This document shows, one piece after another, positions 43,469-54,700 of a stretch of 64,000 nt of DNA. Where the stretch lies: positions 84,848-148,847 of the forward strand of contig JAZQGR010000075.1 of the NCBI GenBank assembly GCA_045540115.1, read 5' to 3'. This DNA comes from Colimorpha_A sp045540115 (lineage in GTDB: Bacteria; Bacillota; Clostridia; Oscillospirales; CAG-272). The notes below the pieces were generated by a model. That model worked only from the letters and a program-made list of their open reading frames with translations, did not search any database and was not told where the DNA came from. Position 1 is the stretch's first letter, and each line of letters opens with the position of its first letter. A program made the position numbers and the translations under genes.

Positions 43469-46400
43469 ATGTCTGATTTCGTACATTTGCATCTGCATAC
43501 AGAATACAGCTTGCTTGATGGAGCTTGCCGCTTGAGTGAGATACCTAAGCGAGCAAAAGAACTTGGTCAGAGCGCGGTTGCAATAACCGATCACGGCGTG
43601 ATGTACGGAGTTGTCGGATTCTACAATGCTTGTAAGGACGCAGGCATTAAGCCAATCATCGGCTGTGAAGTATACGTTGCATCGAAATCGCGCTTCGATA
43701 AAACGGTAAGCGGAGATAACGAGCCCAATCATCTTGTTCTCCTTGTTAAAAACGAGGTCGGATATAAAAATCTGACGTATATGGTCTCCTGCGCTCATAC
43801 GGAGGGCTTCTACCGTAAGCCGAGGATCGACCTTGAATTGCTTTCCGAGCATGCGGAGGGACTTGTATGCCTTTCCGCCTGCTTAAGCGGTATGATTCCA
43901 CGCCTCGTTATGTCAGGTAACGTAAGCGAGGCAGATGAATACGCAAGAAGGCTTGACGGCATTTTCGGCAGAGGCAACTTATACCTTGAGCTTCAGGATG
44001 AAGGCATCGATGGGCAGAGAATGGTAAACGAATGCATTGCGGGAATTTCCGAGCGAACGGGAATACCGCTTGTTGCCACCAACGACGTTCATTATCTGCG
44101 CAAGGAAGACGCGTTCACACAGTCGGTTATGATGTGTATTCAGACGAACAACGTCATCTCCGACGGCAGGCCCATTGGCTTTGAAACCGATGAGTTCTAT
44201 ATGAAAAGCGGAGACGAAATGTCAAAGCTTCTCGGCAGATACGACGGTGCTATTGAAAATACCGTTAAGATCGCAGAGATGTGTAATTATGATTTCGTTT
44301 TCGGAAAAACGTTCTTGCCGCGATTTGATCCGCCCGACGGATTAAACGCGAAGGATTATCTGCGTCAGCTTGCCTACGATGGGCTCGAACGACGCGAAAA
44401 GGACGGAAGCATCGTTTACGACGAGCATTTTAAACGAGAGGATTATAAGCTTCGCATTGACTACGAGCACGTTGTGGTTACCTCTATGGGATATGCGTCT
44501 TATTACCTTATCGTCTCTGATTTCGTAAACTATGCAAAATCGAAAATGATACCAACGGGCCCCGGACGCGGATCGGGTGCAGGAAGCTTGATAGCTTACC
44601 TTCTCGGAATAACCGAGGTCGATCCCGTTCGCTTCGGACTGCTGTTTGAGTCATTTCTTAATCCACAAAGAGTCAGCATGCCCGACTTTGATATAGACTT
44701 TTGTTACCGGCGACGGGATGAGGTCATAGATTACGTATCCCGTCGATACGGAGCGGATCACGTTTCTCAGATAGTGACATTCGGAACGCTTGCAGCAAAG
44801 GCGGCTCTGCGCGATGTCGGACGAGCGCTCGGTATGGCTTATTCAAAGGTCGACAGCGTCGTCCGCGCGCTTCCTGAGCATAAGGGCGGTGTGTCGCTGA
44901 CAGAGGCGGTAAACGATAAATCGTTCCGCGCTCTTTGTGACGGAGACGACGAGATAAGGGAGCTTGTACGAATTGCGACGGCTCTTGAGGGTATGCCGAG
45001 AAATTCATCTACTCACGCGGCAGGCGTCGTAATTACCGATAAACCCGTTCATGAGTACGTTCCGCTGTCGGTAAACGGCGACACTGTCGTTACGCAGTTT
45101 GATATGGATACTGTTGCGAAGCTCGGTCTGCTTAAATTCGACTTCCTTGCGCTTCGTTATCTTACTGTTATTGACGATACCGAGAAGCTGGTAAGAAAGG
45201 AAAAGGATTCCTTCCGTGTCGCGGAGATCCCGTTTGACGATGAAGCTACATTCGAGCTGATATCGTCAGGTAAGACCGATGGGCTTTTTCAGCTTGAATC
45301 GGAGGGAATGCGGCAGCTTCTTATGCAGATGAAGCCGTCGAGCATAACCGATATAATGGTTGCGATCGCCCTTTACCGACCGGGACCGATGGACGCGATA
45401 CCAACCTTTCTGCAAAACCGTGCCGACAGAAGCAAGATCAAATATAAAATCCCCTGTTTATCCGAAATTCTTGATGAAACTTGCGGTTGCATAGTTTATC
45501 AGGAGCAGGTAATGCAGATATTCCGCTCGGTTGCGGGGTATTCTTACGGAAAGGCGGATATTGTTCGACGTGCGATAGCAAAGAAAAAGCCCGGTGTTAT
45601 CGAAAAGGAGCTTGATAATTTCATAAAGGGAGCTCTTGAACAGGGCTATTCCGAAGCCGATGCGCGAGAACTTTACGGTCAAATGACCGATTTTGCAAAC
45701 TATGGCTTCAAAAAGAGCCACGCGGCGGCATACGCCTTCATCTCTTACCAAAGCGCATACCTTAAAGCACATTATGCGCCGATGTATTACGCATCACTTA
45801 TTTCGTCCGTTTTCGGCAACCAGACGAAGATGGGCGAATATATATCGGAATGCGCAAAAATGGGCATAAAGACGCTTCCGCCCGATATAAACGAGAGCGG
45901 AACGGGATTTTCCGTCAGCGGCGGTAACATCCGTTACGGACTTCCCGCAATAAAGAACGTTGGTGCGCAGTTTATCCAGCGTGTAGTCGACGAAAGAAGG
46001 ATGAGACCGTTTGCCTCTTTCTACGATTTCGCTTCGCGAATGCAGGGAAGTGACCTGAATAAGAGGCAGATCGAGTCGCTTATCAAGGCGGGAGCCTTTG
46101 ATAGCCTCGGAGTTTACAGAAGCCGCCTGCTTTCTGCATATTCTGAGATAATCGAGTCTCTTAACCGCAAGGCGCACGGAAGCGTGGCGGGACAGCTTGA
46201 TATGTTCTCGCCGGACACGGTTCAGGTGAGGTACCCCGATATTCCTGAATTTACACTTCGTGAGAAGCTTCGATTCGAGAAGGAAAGCGCGGGGATGTAT
46301 TTCTCGGGACATCTTCTCGATGATTACGAAAAGAATATTTCCGATATTCAGCACACTGATATTCGCGTACTTCTCGAGCATGAATACAAGGAAAAGCAAA

Positions 46401-46915
46401 CGGTTACCGTCGTGGGCGCAATAACCTCGGTTACAAAGAAGGTGACAAAAAACGGTGATCTGATGCTCTTCATCTCACTTGAGGACAGAAACGGTGAGAT
46501 CGAGGTTCTCGTTTTTCCGAAAACAGTAACTGAATACGGGCACCTTCTTTCGCTTGACAGCGTTGTTGCCTTTGAGGGTGAGGTCTCATATAAGGACGAA
46601 GAGGTCAAGCTTCTCCTAAGACGCGCTAAAGCGCTCGTGAGCGACGATAAGTATGTTCCCGTTCATAAAGAGAAGCAGGCTGAAATAACCGTGGACAAGC
46701 CCAAAAAGCTATATCTGAAGGTTAACAGTATGTCGTCTCCTTTCTTCAAGAGGGCTATCGCTGTTTGCGAGATATTCGAGGGTAAAACACCCGTAGTTAT
46801 TTATGAAAGTGACAGCAAAAAATACATCTCATCATCAATTCTGACAGCACCAACTGATTTTGTTATGAAGGAACTGACTGAGATTCTCGGGGGCGAAAGC
46901 GTTGTTTTGAAATAG
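43469..46915 (+). CDS. dnaE: DNA polymerase III subunit alpha (DnaE type)
   Basis: The replicative C-family polymerase, 1,148 residues. It begins with an intact PHP domain (HLHLHTEYSLLDG). The palm has the catalytic Asp residues in MPDFDIDFCYRRRDEVI, and another motif is GPGRGSGAGSLIAYLLGI. The fingers, beta-binding tandem HhH region and C-terminal OB-fold (about 980-1060) follow. It has the DnaE, not PolC, domain order, and no 3'-5' exonuclease insert. ATG 43469 is preferred over the adjacent GTG 43466, with GAAAGGAGG at 43452-43460. Confidence 0.97.
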   Translation: MSDFVHLHLHTEYSLLDGACRLSEIPKRAKELGQSAVAITDHGVMYGVVGFYNACKDAGIKPIIGCEVYVASKSRFDKTVSGDNEPNHLVLLVKNEVGYKNLTYMVSCAHTEGFYRKPRIDLELLSEHAEGLVCLSACLSGMIPRLVMSGNVSEADEYARRLDGIFGRGNLYLELQDEGIDGQRMVNECIAGISERTGIPLVATNDVHYLRKEDAFTQSVMMCIQTNNVISDGRPIGFETDEFYMKSGDEMSKLLGRYDGAIENTVKIAEMCNYDFVFGKTFLPRFDPPDGLNAKDYLRQLAYDGLERREKDGSIVYDEHFKREDYKLRIDYEHVVVTSMGYASYYLIVSDFVNYAKSKMIPTGPGRGSGAGSLIAYLLGITEVDPVRFGLLFESFLNPQRVSMPDFDIDFCYRRRDEVIDYVSRRYGADHVSQIVTFGTLAAKAALRDVGRALGMAYSKVDSVVRALPEHKGGVSLTEAVNDKSFRALCDGDDEIRELVRIATALEGMPRNSSTHAAGVVITDKPVHEYVPLSVNGDTVVTQFDMDTVAKLGLLKFDFLALRYLTVIDDTEKLVRKEKDSFRVAEIPFDDEATFELISSGKTDGLFQLESEGMRQLLMQMKPSSITDIMVAIALYRPGPMDAIPTFLQNRADRSKIKYKIPCLSEILDETCGCIVYQEQVMQIFRSVAGYSYGKADIVRRAIAKKKPGVIEKELDNFIKGALEQGYSEADARELYGQMTDFANYGFKKSHAAAYAFISYQSAYLKAHYAPMYYASLISSVFGNQTKMGEYISECAKMGIKTLPPDINESGTGFSVSGGNIRYGLPAIKNVGAQFIQRVVDERRMRPFASFYDFASRMQGSDLNKRQIESLIKAGAFDSLGVYRSRLLSAYSEIIESLNRKAHGSVAGQLDMFSPDTVQVRYPDIPEFTLREKLRFEKESAGMYFSGHLLDDYEKNISDIQHTDIRVLLEHEYKEKQTVTVVGAITSVTKKVTKNGDLMLFISLEDRNGEIEVLVFPKTVTEYGHLLSLDSVVAFEGEVSYKDEEVKLLLRRAKALVSDDKYVPVHKEKQAEITVDKPKKLYLKVNSMSSPFFKRAIAVCEIFEGKTPVVIYESDSKKYISSSILTAPTDFVMKELTEILGGESVVLK

Positions 46916-46919
46916 CTTT

Positions 46920-46942
46920 TATGAATTTTTATATAATTCATA
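46920..46942. other. AT-rich inverted repeat after dnaE
   Basis: TATGAAT (46920-46926) and ATTCATA (46936-46942) flank a TATATA-like centre. It could be a weak terminator or operator-like dyad before the PBP gene; no firm function. Confidence 0.3.
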
Positions 46943-47004
46943 CTGTGTTCAAAACTTGGGTTTAATATTAACGTAGTAGTTTTGAAAGGAATAAGCTTCA
47001 TACT

Positions 47005-49602
47005 ATGAACAAAAACAAAAAAATTAATTGGAATGAAGAGTTTGCCAAAAGCATACCGATACTCGGCAAGGCGCTTTTAAAGGGACTTGGCTGGGCTCTC
47101 AGCATCCTTATAACCATCGGGCTTATCGCGGTTATAACGGGCGTTATTGTTGGCGGAGCTTTTCTTATATACGTCAAGAATCATCTTGATACGAGTGTTG
47201 ACGGCTTTTCGATCATGGCTCAGGAACGAAGTCTTACGACTACGATCAGCTATGTTGACGATGACGGTAATATTGTCGAGCTCGAGTCAGAGCGTCTTAG
47301 CGCTACTGAGAACCGAATGTGGGTAGCATATTCGGATATGGGCGACTATTTGCCGCAGGCGTTTATCGCTATCGAGGATAAGCGCTTTGAAAGTCACGAC
47401 GGCGTTGACTGGGTGAGAACTATAAAGGTCACACTTGACTATTTTCTCGGCGGCGGCTCGCAGGGCGGTTCTACCATAACACAGCAGCTTATCAAGAATA
47501 TTACGGGTAATGATGACGTAACAATTCAGCGTAAGGCGCAGGAAATTTTCCAGGCGCTCAATCTTGAAAAGAAGTATGACAAGACCGAGATACTTGAGAT
47601 GTATCTTAATAACATCTATCTTTCTCAGTCCTGTTACGGTGTAGGCGCGGCTTCTTATGCTTATTTCGGAAAGGAGCCTTCTGAGCTCACTCTGATCGAG
47701 GCGGCGGCTATTGCGGCTATTACGCAGAACCCGTCCAAATGGGACCCGATAATTCATCCCGAAAACAACAGTATACGCCGAAATCAGGTCATAAAGCTGA
47801 TGTACGAGCAGGGAAGGATCACGCAGGAGGAGTATACTGCCGCATATAAGCAGGAGCTTGTTCTCAATCCCCCCGAAACCGATTCCGATATCGGTATTTC
47901 GATCAAATCGTGGTACACCGATGCGGCTCAGCAGGAAGCAATTCAGCTTCTTATGGACAAATACGGATATACGGAGAGCTATGCGTCGAAAATTCTTCTG
48001 ACAAGCGGCTTCAATATCGTGACCGCACAGGATCCCAAGGTTCAGGCGGCTCTCGAAAAGTATTTTGAAAACGATTCGTATTGGCCCCGCTACGACGAAT
48101 CTCCCATTCAGCCGAAATCTTCGGGCGTCGTTATAGATCCCGAAACAGGTAACGTTCTCGGGCTTGTCGGTGACCGCGGACAGAAGACTCTTAACCTCGG
48201 TCTTAATTATGCAACACAGACAAGACGTCCTTCCGGATCGGCTATAAAGCCGCTTTCGGTATACGGACCGGGACTTGAGCTTGGTGTTCTTACCTACGGT
48301 TCGGTTTTCGACGACATTCCGATAAACTTCGGTAATATGACCGTTGATCCCGAAACAGGTGCCATCTCCTATTCGAGAAAGTCGGGTTATCCTCACAACA
48401 CGCCTAACCGTTATGCAGGACTTCAGACTGTTCATGAGGCTATCAGGGTATCGAAGAACACAATCGCTTGGAGAGCGCTTGAAGAGGTTGGACTTCAAAA
48501 CTCCTTTGATTATCTTACCGAAAAGCTCGGTCTTTCAACACTTGTTGAAAGAGCGGTGAATTCTGCGGGTACAATTTACTCTGATATTTCATACGCTCCT
48601 CTTGCGATGGGCGAGTTTACCTACGGCGTAACCGTTAAGGAAATGACCGCTGCATATCAGATATTTGTAAACGGCGGTATCTATAACGAGGAAAGAATTG
48701 TACTTCAGATTCTTGATGCAAACGGAAACGTAATTGTTGACAACACCCGTAAGAGCGAGATCGTAATGAGCGCGGAAAACGCTGCTATTATGACGAAGAT
48801 GCTTGAAGAGGTTGTTGACGCCGGAACTGCTGACGAGGTTACGTTGAGAAGTAAGGTCGATTGCGCGGGTAAGACGGGTACGACGAGCTCACGTAAAGAC
48901 CAGTGGTTCGTCGGTTATACGCCTTATTATGTTTGCGGAATTTGGTTTGGATATTCGATGCCGCGTTCGATGGAAAAATTCAGAGGTGTTCCCGAGACAA
49001 TCTGGAACCTTGTTATGACGGATCTTCACGCTGACAAAATAGCTGAGGATAAAAGCGGCGGAGAGAAGCTCAAAACCTTCACTATGCCGAGAAGCGTAAT
49101 TACAGCAACGTACTGTAAGGACTCGGGCAAGCTTCTTACCGATGCATGCAAGCAAGATCCTCGCGGAAGCCGCGCAGAGATCGGATATTTTGTTCGCGGA
49201 ACCGAGCCGTCCGAATACTGCGACGTTCATTTCCTTGCAGACCGTGACGGAAAGACGGGCGGTATGTTCACTCCTTACTGTCCCGATGAAAACCTCGTAA
49301 AGGTCGGTATGCTTAACGTATACCGCGAGTTCCCGTATAATATATACGTTGATGATGCTGAGTACACGGGACAGATCCTCCCCGATGATTATACGTTTAT
49401 GGGAATAACGAACGCCGTATGCTACTATCAGAACATGCTTCCAACTGGATTCTTCTCGGGAACCCACCGAGACTCCGGAAGATATAACGTCGCCTGTATG
49501 TGGCATATAAATAACCCTGCAAAAGAAGTAGAAAGCGCTTCGTGGCAGCTACCAGCGACGGAATCAAGTATACGTGATATACTTAATGATCTCTCATCAT
49601 AA
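47005..49602 (+). CDS. Class A penicillin-binding protein (transglycosylase/transpeptidase)
   Basis: The 865 residues build and cross-link peptidoglycan at the outer membrane face. There is a basic cytoplasmic N-terminus, one TM segment (about 23-52), then a GT51 domain with IAIEDKRFESHDGVD (catalytic Glu), GGSQGGSTITQQL and QRKAQE. The transpeptidase domain has SxxK in PSGSAIKPL (Ser about 412), SxN in VSKNTIAW and KTG in AGKTGTTSSRKDQW. An unusual C-terminal extension of about 150 residues follows, with several Cys. GAAAGGAA RBS. No regulatory genes adjoin it. Confidence 0.94.
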   Translation: MNKNKKINWNEEFAKSIPILGKALLKGLGWALSILITIGLIAVITGVIVGGAFLIYVKNHLDTSVDGFSIMAQERSLTTTISYVDDDGNIVELESERLSATENRMWVAYSDMGDYLPQAFIAIEDKRFESHDGVDWVRTIKVTLDYFLGGGSQGGSTITQQLIKNITGNDDVTIQRKAQEIFQALNLEKKYDKTEILEMYLNNIYLSQSCYGVGAASYAYFGKEPSELTLIEAAAIAAITQNPSKWDPIIHPENNSIRRNQVIKLMYEQGRITQEEYTAAYKQELVLNPPETDSDIGISIKSWYTDAAQQEAIQLLMDKYGYTESYASKILLTSGFNIVTAQDPKVQAALEKYFENDSYWPRYDESPIQPKSSGVVIDPETGNVLGLVGDRGQKTLNLGLNYATQTRRPSGSAIKPLSVYGPGLELGVLTYGSVFDDIPINFGNMTVDPETGAISYSRKSGYPHNTPNRYAGLQTVHEAIRVSKNTIAWRALEEVGLQNSFDYLTEKLGLSTLVERAVNSAGTIYSDISYAPLAMGEFTYGVTVKEMTAAYQIFVNGGIYNEERIVLQILDANGNVIVDNTRKSEIVMSAENAAIMTKMLEEVVDAGTADEVTLRSKVDCAGKTGTTSSRKDQWFVGYTPYYVCGIWFGYSMPRSMEKFRGVPETIWNLVMTDLHADKIAEDKSGGEKLKTFTMPRSVITATYCKDSGKLLTDACKQDPRGSRAEIGYFVRGTEPSEYCDVHFLADRDGKTGGMFTPYCPDENLVKVGMLNVYREFPYNIYVDDAEYTGQILPDDYTFMGITNAVCYYQNMLPTGFFSGTHRDSGRYNVACMWHINNPAKEVESASWQLPATESSIRDILNDLSS

Positions 49603-49607
49603 ATAAT

Positions 49608-49639
49608 AAAAGGTGTTATCCAGACGGATAACACCTTTT
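49608..49639. terminator. Bidirectional rho-independent terminator
   Basis: AAAAGGTGTTATCC (49608-49621) pairs perfectly with GGATAACACCTTTT (49626-49639), 14 bp around an AGAC loop. It separates the convergent PBP and ppa genes. Confidence 0.92.
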
Positions 49640-49647
49640 ATATTCGG

Positions 49648-50178
49648 TTAGTGAGTGTAAAATCTTTCGTAGCGGTCAATTGATTCCTGAATGATCTCGA
49701 GGGCCTCTGTGTGGCCGAAAAGATCTCGGACGGCAGTTTCCTTGTTTTCAAGCTGCTTGTATACCTTGAAGAAATGAACCATTTCCTCAAATATATGTTT
49801 TGGCAGCTCGGAGATATCCTTGATGGTATTGTAGTTAGGATCTGAAAAGGGAATGGCTATGATCTTGTCGTCGTTTTTTCCGCCGTCGAGCATTCGCATG
49901 ACGCCGATGGGATATACCTGCACAAGCGTCATCGGGTTAATCGGCTCTGCGCAAATTACGAGGACGTCAAGCGGGTCGTCGTCATCGGCAAAAGTGCGAG
50001 GAATGAAACCATAGCTTGCGGGATAGTGAGTTGACGTGTAAAGAACTCGGTCGAGACGGAGGAGTCCCGTCTCCTTGTCAAGCTCATATTTATTCTTACC
50101 GCCTTTAGGAATTTCGATTACGGCGGTAAAGTTATCCTTATTAATAAATTTAGGATTAATATCGTGCCAGATGTTCAT
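49648..50178 (-). CDS. ppa: Soluble inorganic pyrophosphatase (family I)
   Basis: Hydrolyses pyrophosphate released by biosynthetic reactions. The 176 residues show the family I metal-binding DDDDPLDVLV (about residue 65), EIPKGGKNKYEL and SYGFIPRTFA. The C-terminal helix ends IDRYERFYTH. GAAAGGAG lies before the ATG at 50178. It is transcribed divergently from a MATE gene. Confidence 0.96.
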   Translation of the reverse strand: MNIWHDINPKFINKDNFTAVIEIPKGGKNKYELDKETGLLRLDRVLYTSTHYPASYGFIPRTFADDDDPLDVLVICAEPINPMTLVQVYPIGVMRMLDGGKNDDKIIAIPFSDPNYNTIKDISELPKHIFEEMVHFFKVYKQLENKETAVRDLFGHTEALEIIQESIDRYERFYTH

Positions 50179-50207
50179 ATATCTGCTCCTTTCCTTTAAG
50201 CATCTAT

Positions 50208-50236
50208 ATTATATCATAGAGCGACTTGTGCGTCAA
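50208..50236 (-). promoter_or_regulatory. Promoter of ppa
   Basis: On the minus strand, TTGACG (50231-50236), 17-bp spacer, TATAAT (50208-50213). Its -35 is only 13 bp from that of the divergent MATE promoter. Confidence 0.85.
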
Positions 50237-50249
50237 TAGAAAAGAATCC

Positions 50250-50278
50250 TTGACAAATTGGAGATAAAATGCTAATAT
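50250..50278 (+). promoter_or_regulatory. Promoter of the MATE transporter gene
   Basis: TTGACA (50250-50255), 17-bp spacer and TAATAT (50273-50278), 27 bp before the ATG at 50305. The in-frame ATG at 50269 falls inside the promoter and is excluded as a start. Confidence 0.75.
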
Positions 50279-50304
50279 TATTGAAGAATTTTTTCGGAGC
50301 AATT

Positions 50305-51696
50305 ATGACTGACATAAAAAACGCGACGACAAAAAGGGCAATGATTGCCCTCATATTTTCTCTTGCATTACCAACGATGCTCGAACAGCTTATGCAGACT
50401 GCGGTGCAGTACATTGACCTTGCAATGGTAGGCTCACTCGGAACCGATGCCGCCGCGACAGTCGGCTCAACTACGACAGTTAACTGGCTTATCGGAAGCA
50501 CGATATCTGCGCTTGGAGTTGGGTTTCTTGCTGTAATTGCAAAGGCAATCGGTGCATCTGACAGGCACCTTGTAAAGCGTGCATCTGCACAGACGGTCTT
50601 TATAACACTCGTTGCCGGAACGATCTTTACAATAATTCCGCTTGCCATCAGTCCGATAGTGCCAACTCTTATGAACGTAAAGAGACACCTTCGTGACGAC
50701 GCGGCGCTGTATTTTTTCATACTGTATACGCCGATGCTTTTCCGTACCGCAAGCGTAATATTCGGTACGGCTCTCAGAGCATCCGGTGATACAAAAACGC
50801 CAATGCGTGTCGGAGTACTCGTTAATATCGTAAACGTTGTTCTGAACTACTTTATGATATACGAAACAAGAACAGTCAAAGTGTTCAGCGCCGAATTTAC
50901 TATGTTTGGCTTCGGGTGGGGAGTTATCGGTGCAGCGATCGCGAGTTCAATTGCATTTGCTGTCGGCGGCATTCTTATTACGGTTGCAATCTTCAAGCAT
51001 CCGATGCTCTCACCGCGCGGAGAGAGTATAAAGCCCGATATGTCTGTCCTTCGTCCTTGCCTTAAGGTAGCTCTTCCAAATATGCTTCAAAGGTTCTGCA
51101 CCTCGTTCGGTTACGTTTGCTTCGCGTCGATGATAAACTCGCTCGGCGAGGTCGCAACTGCCGCGCATACTTTTGCCAATACTGTTGAATCTGCGTTCTA
51201 TATTCCGGGATACGGTATGCAGACAGCGGTTGCAACACTTGCGGGTAACGCTTACGGCGCAAGGGACAATGATAAGATGAAGCGCTTGACCTCAATGATA
51301 ATCAAGATCGAGCTTTTACTCATGATAGTCTCGGGAGCGCTTCTGTTTGCGTTCGCTCCGTTTCTTATGGGCATCTTCTCAAGGGATCCGAAGGTAATTC
51401 AGCTTGGCGGAACTGTCCTCAGAATGGTGGCTCTATCCGAGCCGTTTTACGGCATATCAATTATAATTGAAGGAGTGCTGCTTGGCGTAGGACAAACGGT
51501 TACACCGTTCAAATTCAACGTTATCGGAATGTGGGGCGTGAGAATATTCGGTACGTTTATTGCTACGTCTTTCCTTTCAGGCGGTCTTGAAGCGGCTTGG
51601 GGATGTATGATTGCACATAATCTTCTCATTTTTGTTCTGTACGTTATACATTATTATAAAGGAAAATGGAATCCACTTGAATATAAAAAAGCTTGA
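50305..51696 (+). CDS. MATE-family efflux transporter
   Basis: The 463 residues have twelve hydrophobic segments in two related halves. The N-terminal half contains ALPTMLEQLMQTAVQYIDLAMVGSLG and GVGFLAVIAKAIG, and the second half repeats this pattern from about residue 235. MATE pumps export cationic drugs or metabolites using Na+ or H+ gradients; substrate unknown. ATG 50305 is chosen because the frame upstream is promoter, and CGGAG precedes it. It shares a divergent promoter region with ppa. The stop is embedded in the following terminator hairpin. Confidence 0.92.
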   Translation: MTDIKNATTKRAMIALIFSLALPTMLEQLMQTAVQYIDLAMVGSLGTDAAATVGSTTTVNWLIGSTISALGVGFLAVIAKAIGASDRHLVKRASAQTVFITLVAGTIFTIIPLAISPIVPTLMNVKRHLRDDAALYFFILYTPMLFRTASVIFGTALRASGDTKTPMRVGVLVNIVNVVLNYFMIYETRTVKVFSAEFTMFGFGWGVIGAAIASSIAFAVGGILITVAIFKHPMLSPRGESIKPDMSVLRPCLKVALPNMLQRFCTSFGYVCFASMINSLGEVATAAHTFANTVESAFYIPGYGMQTAVATLAGNAYGARDNDKMKRLTSMIIKIELLLMIVSGALLFAFAPFLMGIFSRDPKVIQLGGTVLRMVALSEPFYGISIIIEGVLLGVGQTVTPFKFNVIGMWGVRIFGTFIATSFLSGGLEAAWGCMIAHNLLIFVLYVIHYYKGKWNPLEYKKA

Positions 51697-51716
51697 CTTA
51701 TCCGTCAAGCTTTTTT
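51685..51716. terminator. Bidirectional rho-independent terminator
   Basis: AAAAAAGCTTGAC (51685-51697) pairs with GTCAAGCTTTTTT (51704-51716) around a 6-nt loop. It overlaps the MATE stop codon and ends both MATE and the large surface-protein gene on the other strand. Confidence 0.9.
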
Positions 51717-51718
51717 AA

Positions 51719-54700
51719 TTATTTCTTCTGTGAAGATGAAAGCTGCTTCTTTTCCTCAAGTTCGTCGGGGAGAAGCTGATTTCCGCTTTTGTCTCTTGTT
51801 ATGATAAGAATCATGGATATGACGATTATCGAACCGATAAGAAGTATTGCAAATACCATCATAAGGATAAGAATAGTTTTGATGGTGTCAAAGGAGAAGC
51901 CGCCGAAGCTGAAGCCACCATTTGTAGGGGGAGGAGTGAATTCCTCTTCAACGCCACCGATAAGAAATCCGGGCTGCTTCGGCCCCGAAGCAGGGACAGA
52001 ATGACCACAAGCGCAGGAATAATGCTCATTGCCCTCGGAGTCGATAAGCGCGTCGCCATACTCGTGCTCGATCTCTTCGTCGAGAAGAGAATCGCAGCCT
52101 ACACAAACTGTGAAGTGATTATTTCCGTCATGTGCGGTGACTGTTCCACCAACGTGTTTTGATGGATCCTTTTTAATAATGATAGAATCAGCTGCTACCT
52201 CGGTAACGGCATTACTGTCCTTGTAAAGCTTCTGACAGCCAAAGCAGTAATAGTGCGTGCTGATGCCATCATTTTTGCAGGTGCTTGCGATTCCGATGAT
52301 CTCAATAAGTGAGTGACCAAGCTTGTCAAGTGTGATCTCAGACTTAGCGGAGCAGCTTTTGCATTTGCCGACGATGCTTCCGTCACTGTCACAGGTAGGC
52401 AGAGTGACAGTTGCATTTCTGTTGTCTATATTATGTTGAATTGTTTCAAAGGTGTAAGAGAGAATAATGTTTTCGCCACTATCGGTTACGGTAACGCCGT
52501 GACCGTTAATTGTTGCGGATTCAAGCGCAAACTCGTATCCGTCCTTAAGTGCAACCGTTACCTCTACGGTATACTGCTTGCCGCAGGCGAACTTTGTAGC
52601 CTTGTTTCCGTTAGCAGTGAATACGATGCTTTTTACCGTGCAGGTGGAGTCAACCGAGGCTCCGGAGGTCTTTGCATTTGCGCCTGCAACAGGTTCAACG
52701 ATTCCCGTTACCTTGATGCTTCTAACATACTTATCGGCAACTCTCGGTATGAAATACGCCGTCGCAAAGCCGTATTCGCCGCTTACAACAGAGGTGCCGA
52801 GCGGAATGGCATTCGTGAAAGTCACCTTTGATTTATCGACCTGATTTCCGTCGGTTGTCTGCCAATTGATGCGAACGCAGTACATGCTTCCTTCTTCAAA
52901 CTCGTGTGTGAGGAAGTCGACTTCGTCATTGGGATCATAGTCGTAATCTGTCTCGGAATTGTCGGAAAAATCGCAATATCCGATCTTTTTGCCGTCTTTA
53001 TACCAATGAACGGTAGCGTTGCCGTAAATATTTATGTTGGCGTTGGAGATCTGCTGCCCGATGCTTATTGTCGGAAGATAGATCTGTCTGTCGCCGACGT
53101 ACACGGTTTCGACGTAATACTTGGCGGTAAGCTCAGTTTTATCGTCGTTCAGGGAACGGGTGGATGTGGAGCAATGATTGGTGGAGAGAATTGTCCAGTC
53201 GGAGAAAACGGTCGTTTCGGGGTCGACGAGTTTGTACACAACAGTCAGAACGTATTTCTTTCCGCTTTCGAATTTGGTGAAGCTTGCGCCTGAATCTGTC
53301 GTCCAAGTGTAACTGTCAATAATTACCTTACCGCTGTCTGGCGTAGAGGCAATTGTCGGAGTAGCGGGAGCAGAGGATTCCGTCGGAACACCAAGGTCTA
53401 CCTTGATCTCATAAACGGGAGTCTTTTCGTTTTCAACGGGAACGAATACGGCTGAGCATTCTTTGTAGGAGCAGATGCCGCATATTCTTGACATAGGCTG
53501 AGTTTCTCCGGAGGCTCCGTCCTCAGCCCACTCGGAAAACTCGTGCTTGGAGGCGGAAATAGCGTAACCGCAGATCGTACATATCTTGTCGTGAGAATGA
53601 GGATTACCTACGTACTCGGTTGTTGCGTGAGAGCAAGCGGTTGATATCCATGCGGATATTGTCGCATTTTTGCCGTCAACGGAAGGCGCGAGCGAAGTTG
53701 AGGTGGCGCCGGGGAGGAACGCTATTCTTGTATCGGAGGTAAAGAGATAATTACCCTTTGCGGAGAGCTCAAAAACTACGAAGTAGTTTGAATTTTCCTC
53801 AAACTTGACGGGAGACTCCATTTGGTTAACCGAGCTTCTCTCGTACCATTTGACGCTGTCTATTACATAATTTGCGTTTGAAGGAACCTTGAATGTCGGA
53901 GCATTTCCCGAATAATAACGGTTATTGTCGTCGATAGCTGACGGGGTAAGCGATACAGCCGCAAGAATATTTTTGTTTGTTGTATCGAGATTAAGAGTTC
54001 TTGAAACTGTTGTGAGGGTATAATTCTTGAACGTCTCGGTAATTACGCAAGCAAAAGAGTATCTGCTTCCGACGGCGAGCGTAATACCCTTACCCGGGAG
54101 CTTTGAGAGATCGATCGAATCGTAATTGGAGTTTGGAATGGAAGTGACACTTCCGCTTGGAGAAATCGCATACCAGGAATAGGTTATTTCACTGTCAGCA
54201 GTGAAGTATTGAGTGTAGCCCGACTTGAGAGTGCCTTTAGCTCCCGGGGTGTAGCTGCCTGATGTAAGCGACGAGGTTACCGAAGCAAAATCGGCGGTGT
54301 CCGGAATGAGATACACCGGAATACCATCGGCGGCGTCAGCTGTCTTTTCAATAGTAGCGCCGTTCTGATAAAGTGATTTTCTCGAATTACCGGGAATGAA
54401 TACTGTTGGAAGATTGAGCTTGCCGTAATAGGTGCTGACGTTAACAGCGGCGAAGTCCATATAATCTGCAAGGCGTTCGTTTACGGAAGGAGAGGTTTCA
54501 AATCTTCCTGCTTTAATACTGGACTTGGAGGTTGGATCAAGAGAGAACACGTCGGCTCCGTGCGCACCCTTGAAATCTCCTTCGTTTACGACCACGTTAG
54601 CCTTGGCTTCGGCTCTGATACAGACGGAAGCAGGTCTTTCTTCGTTCCAGCCCTTGAGGTTTGGAAGAATGTTCTGACGCTTTCTGCCGTTTGCTTCAAA

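Noticed and set aside
47287..48498. 403-residue minus-strand open frame
   Set aside because: Antisense to the well supported class A PBP gene.
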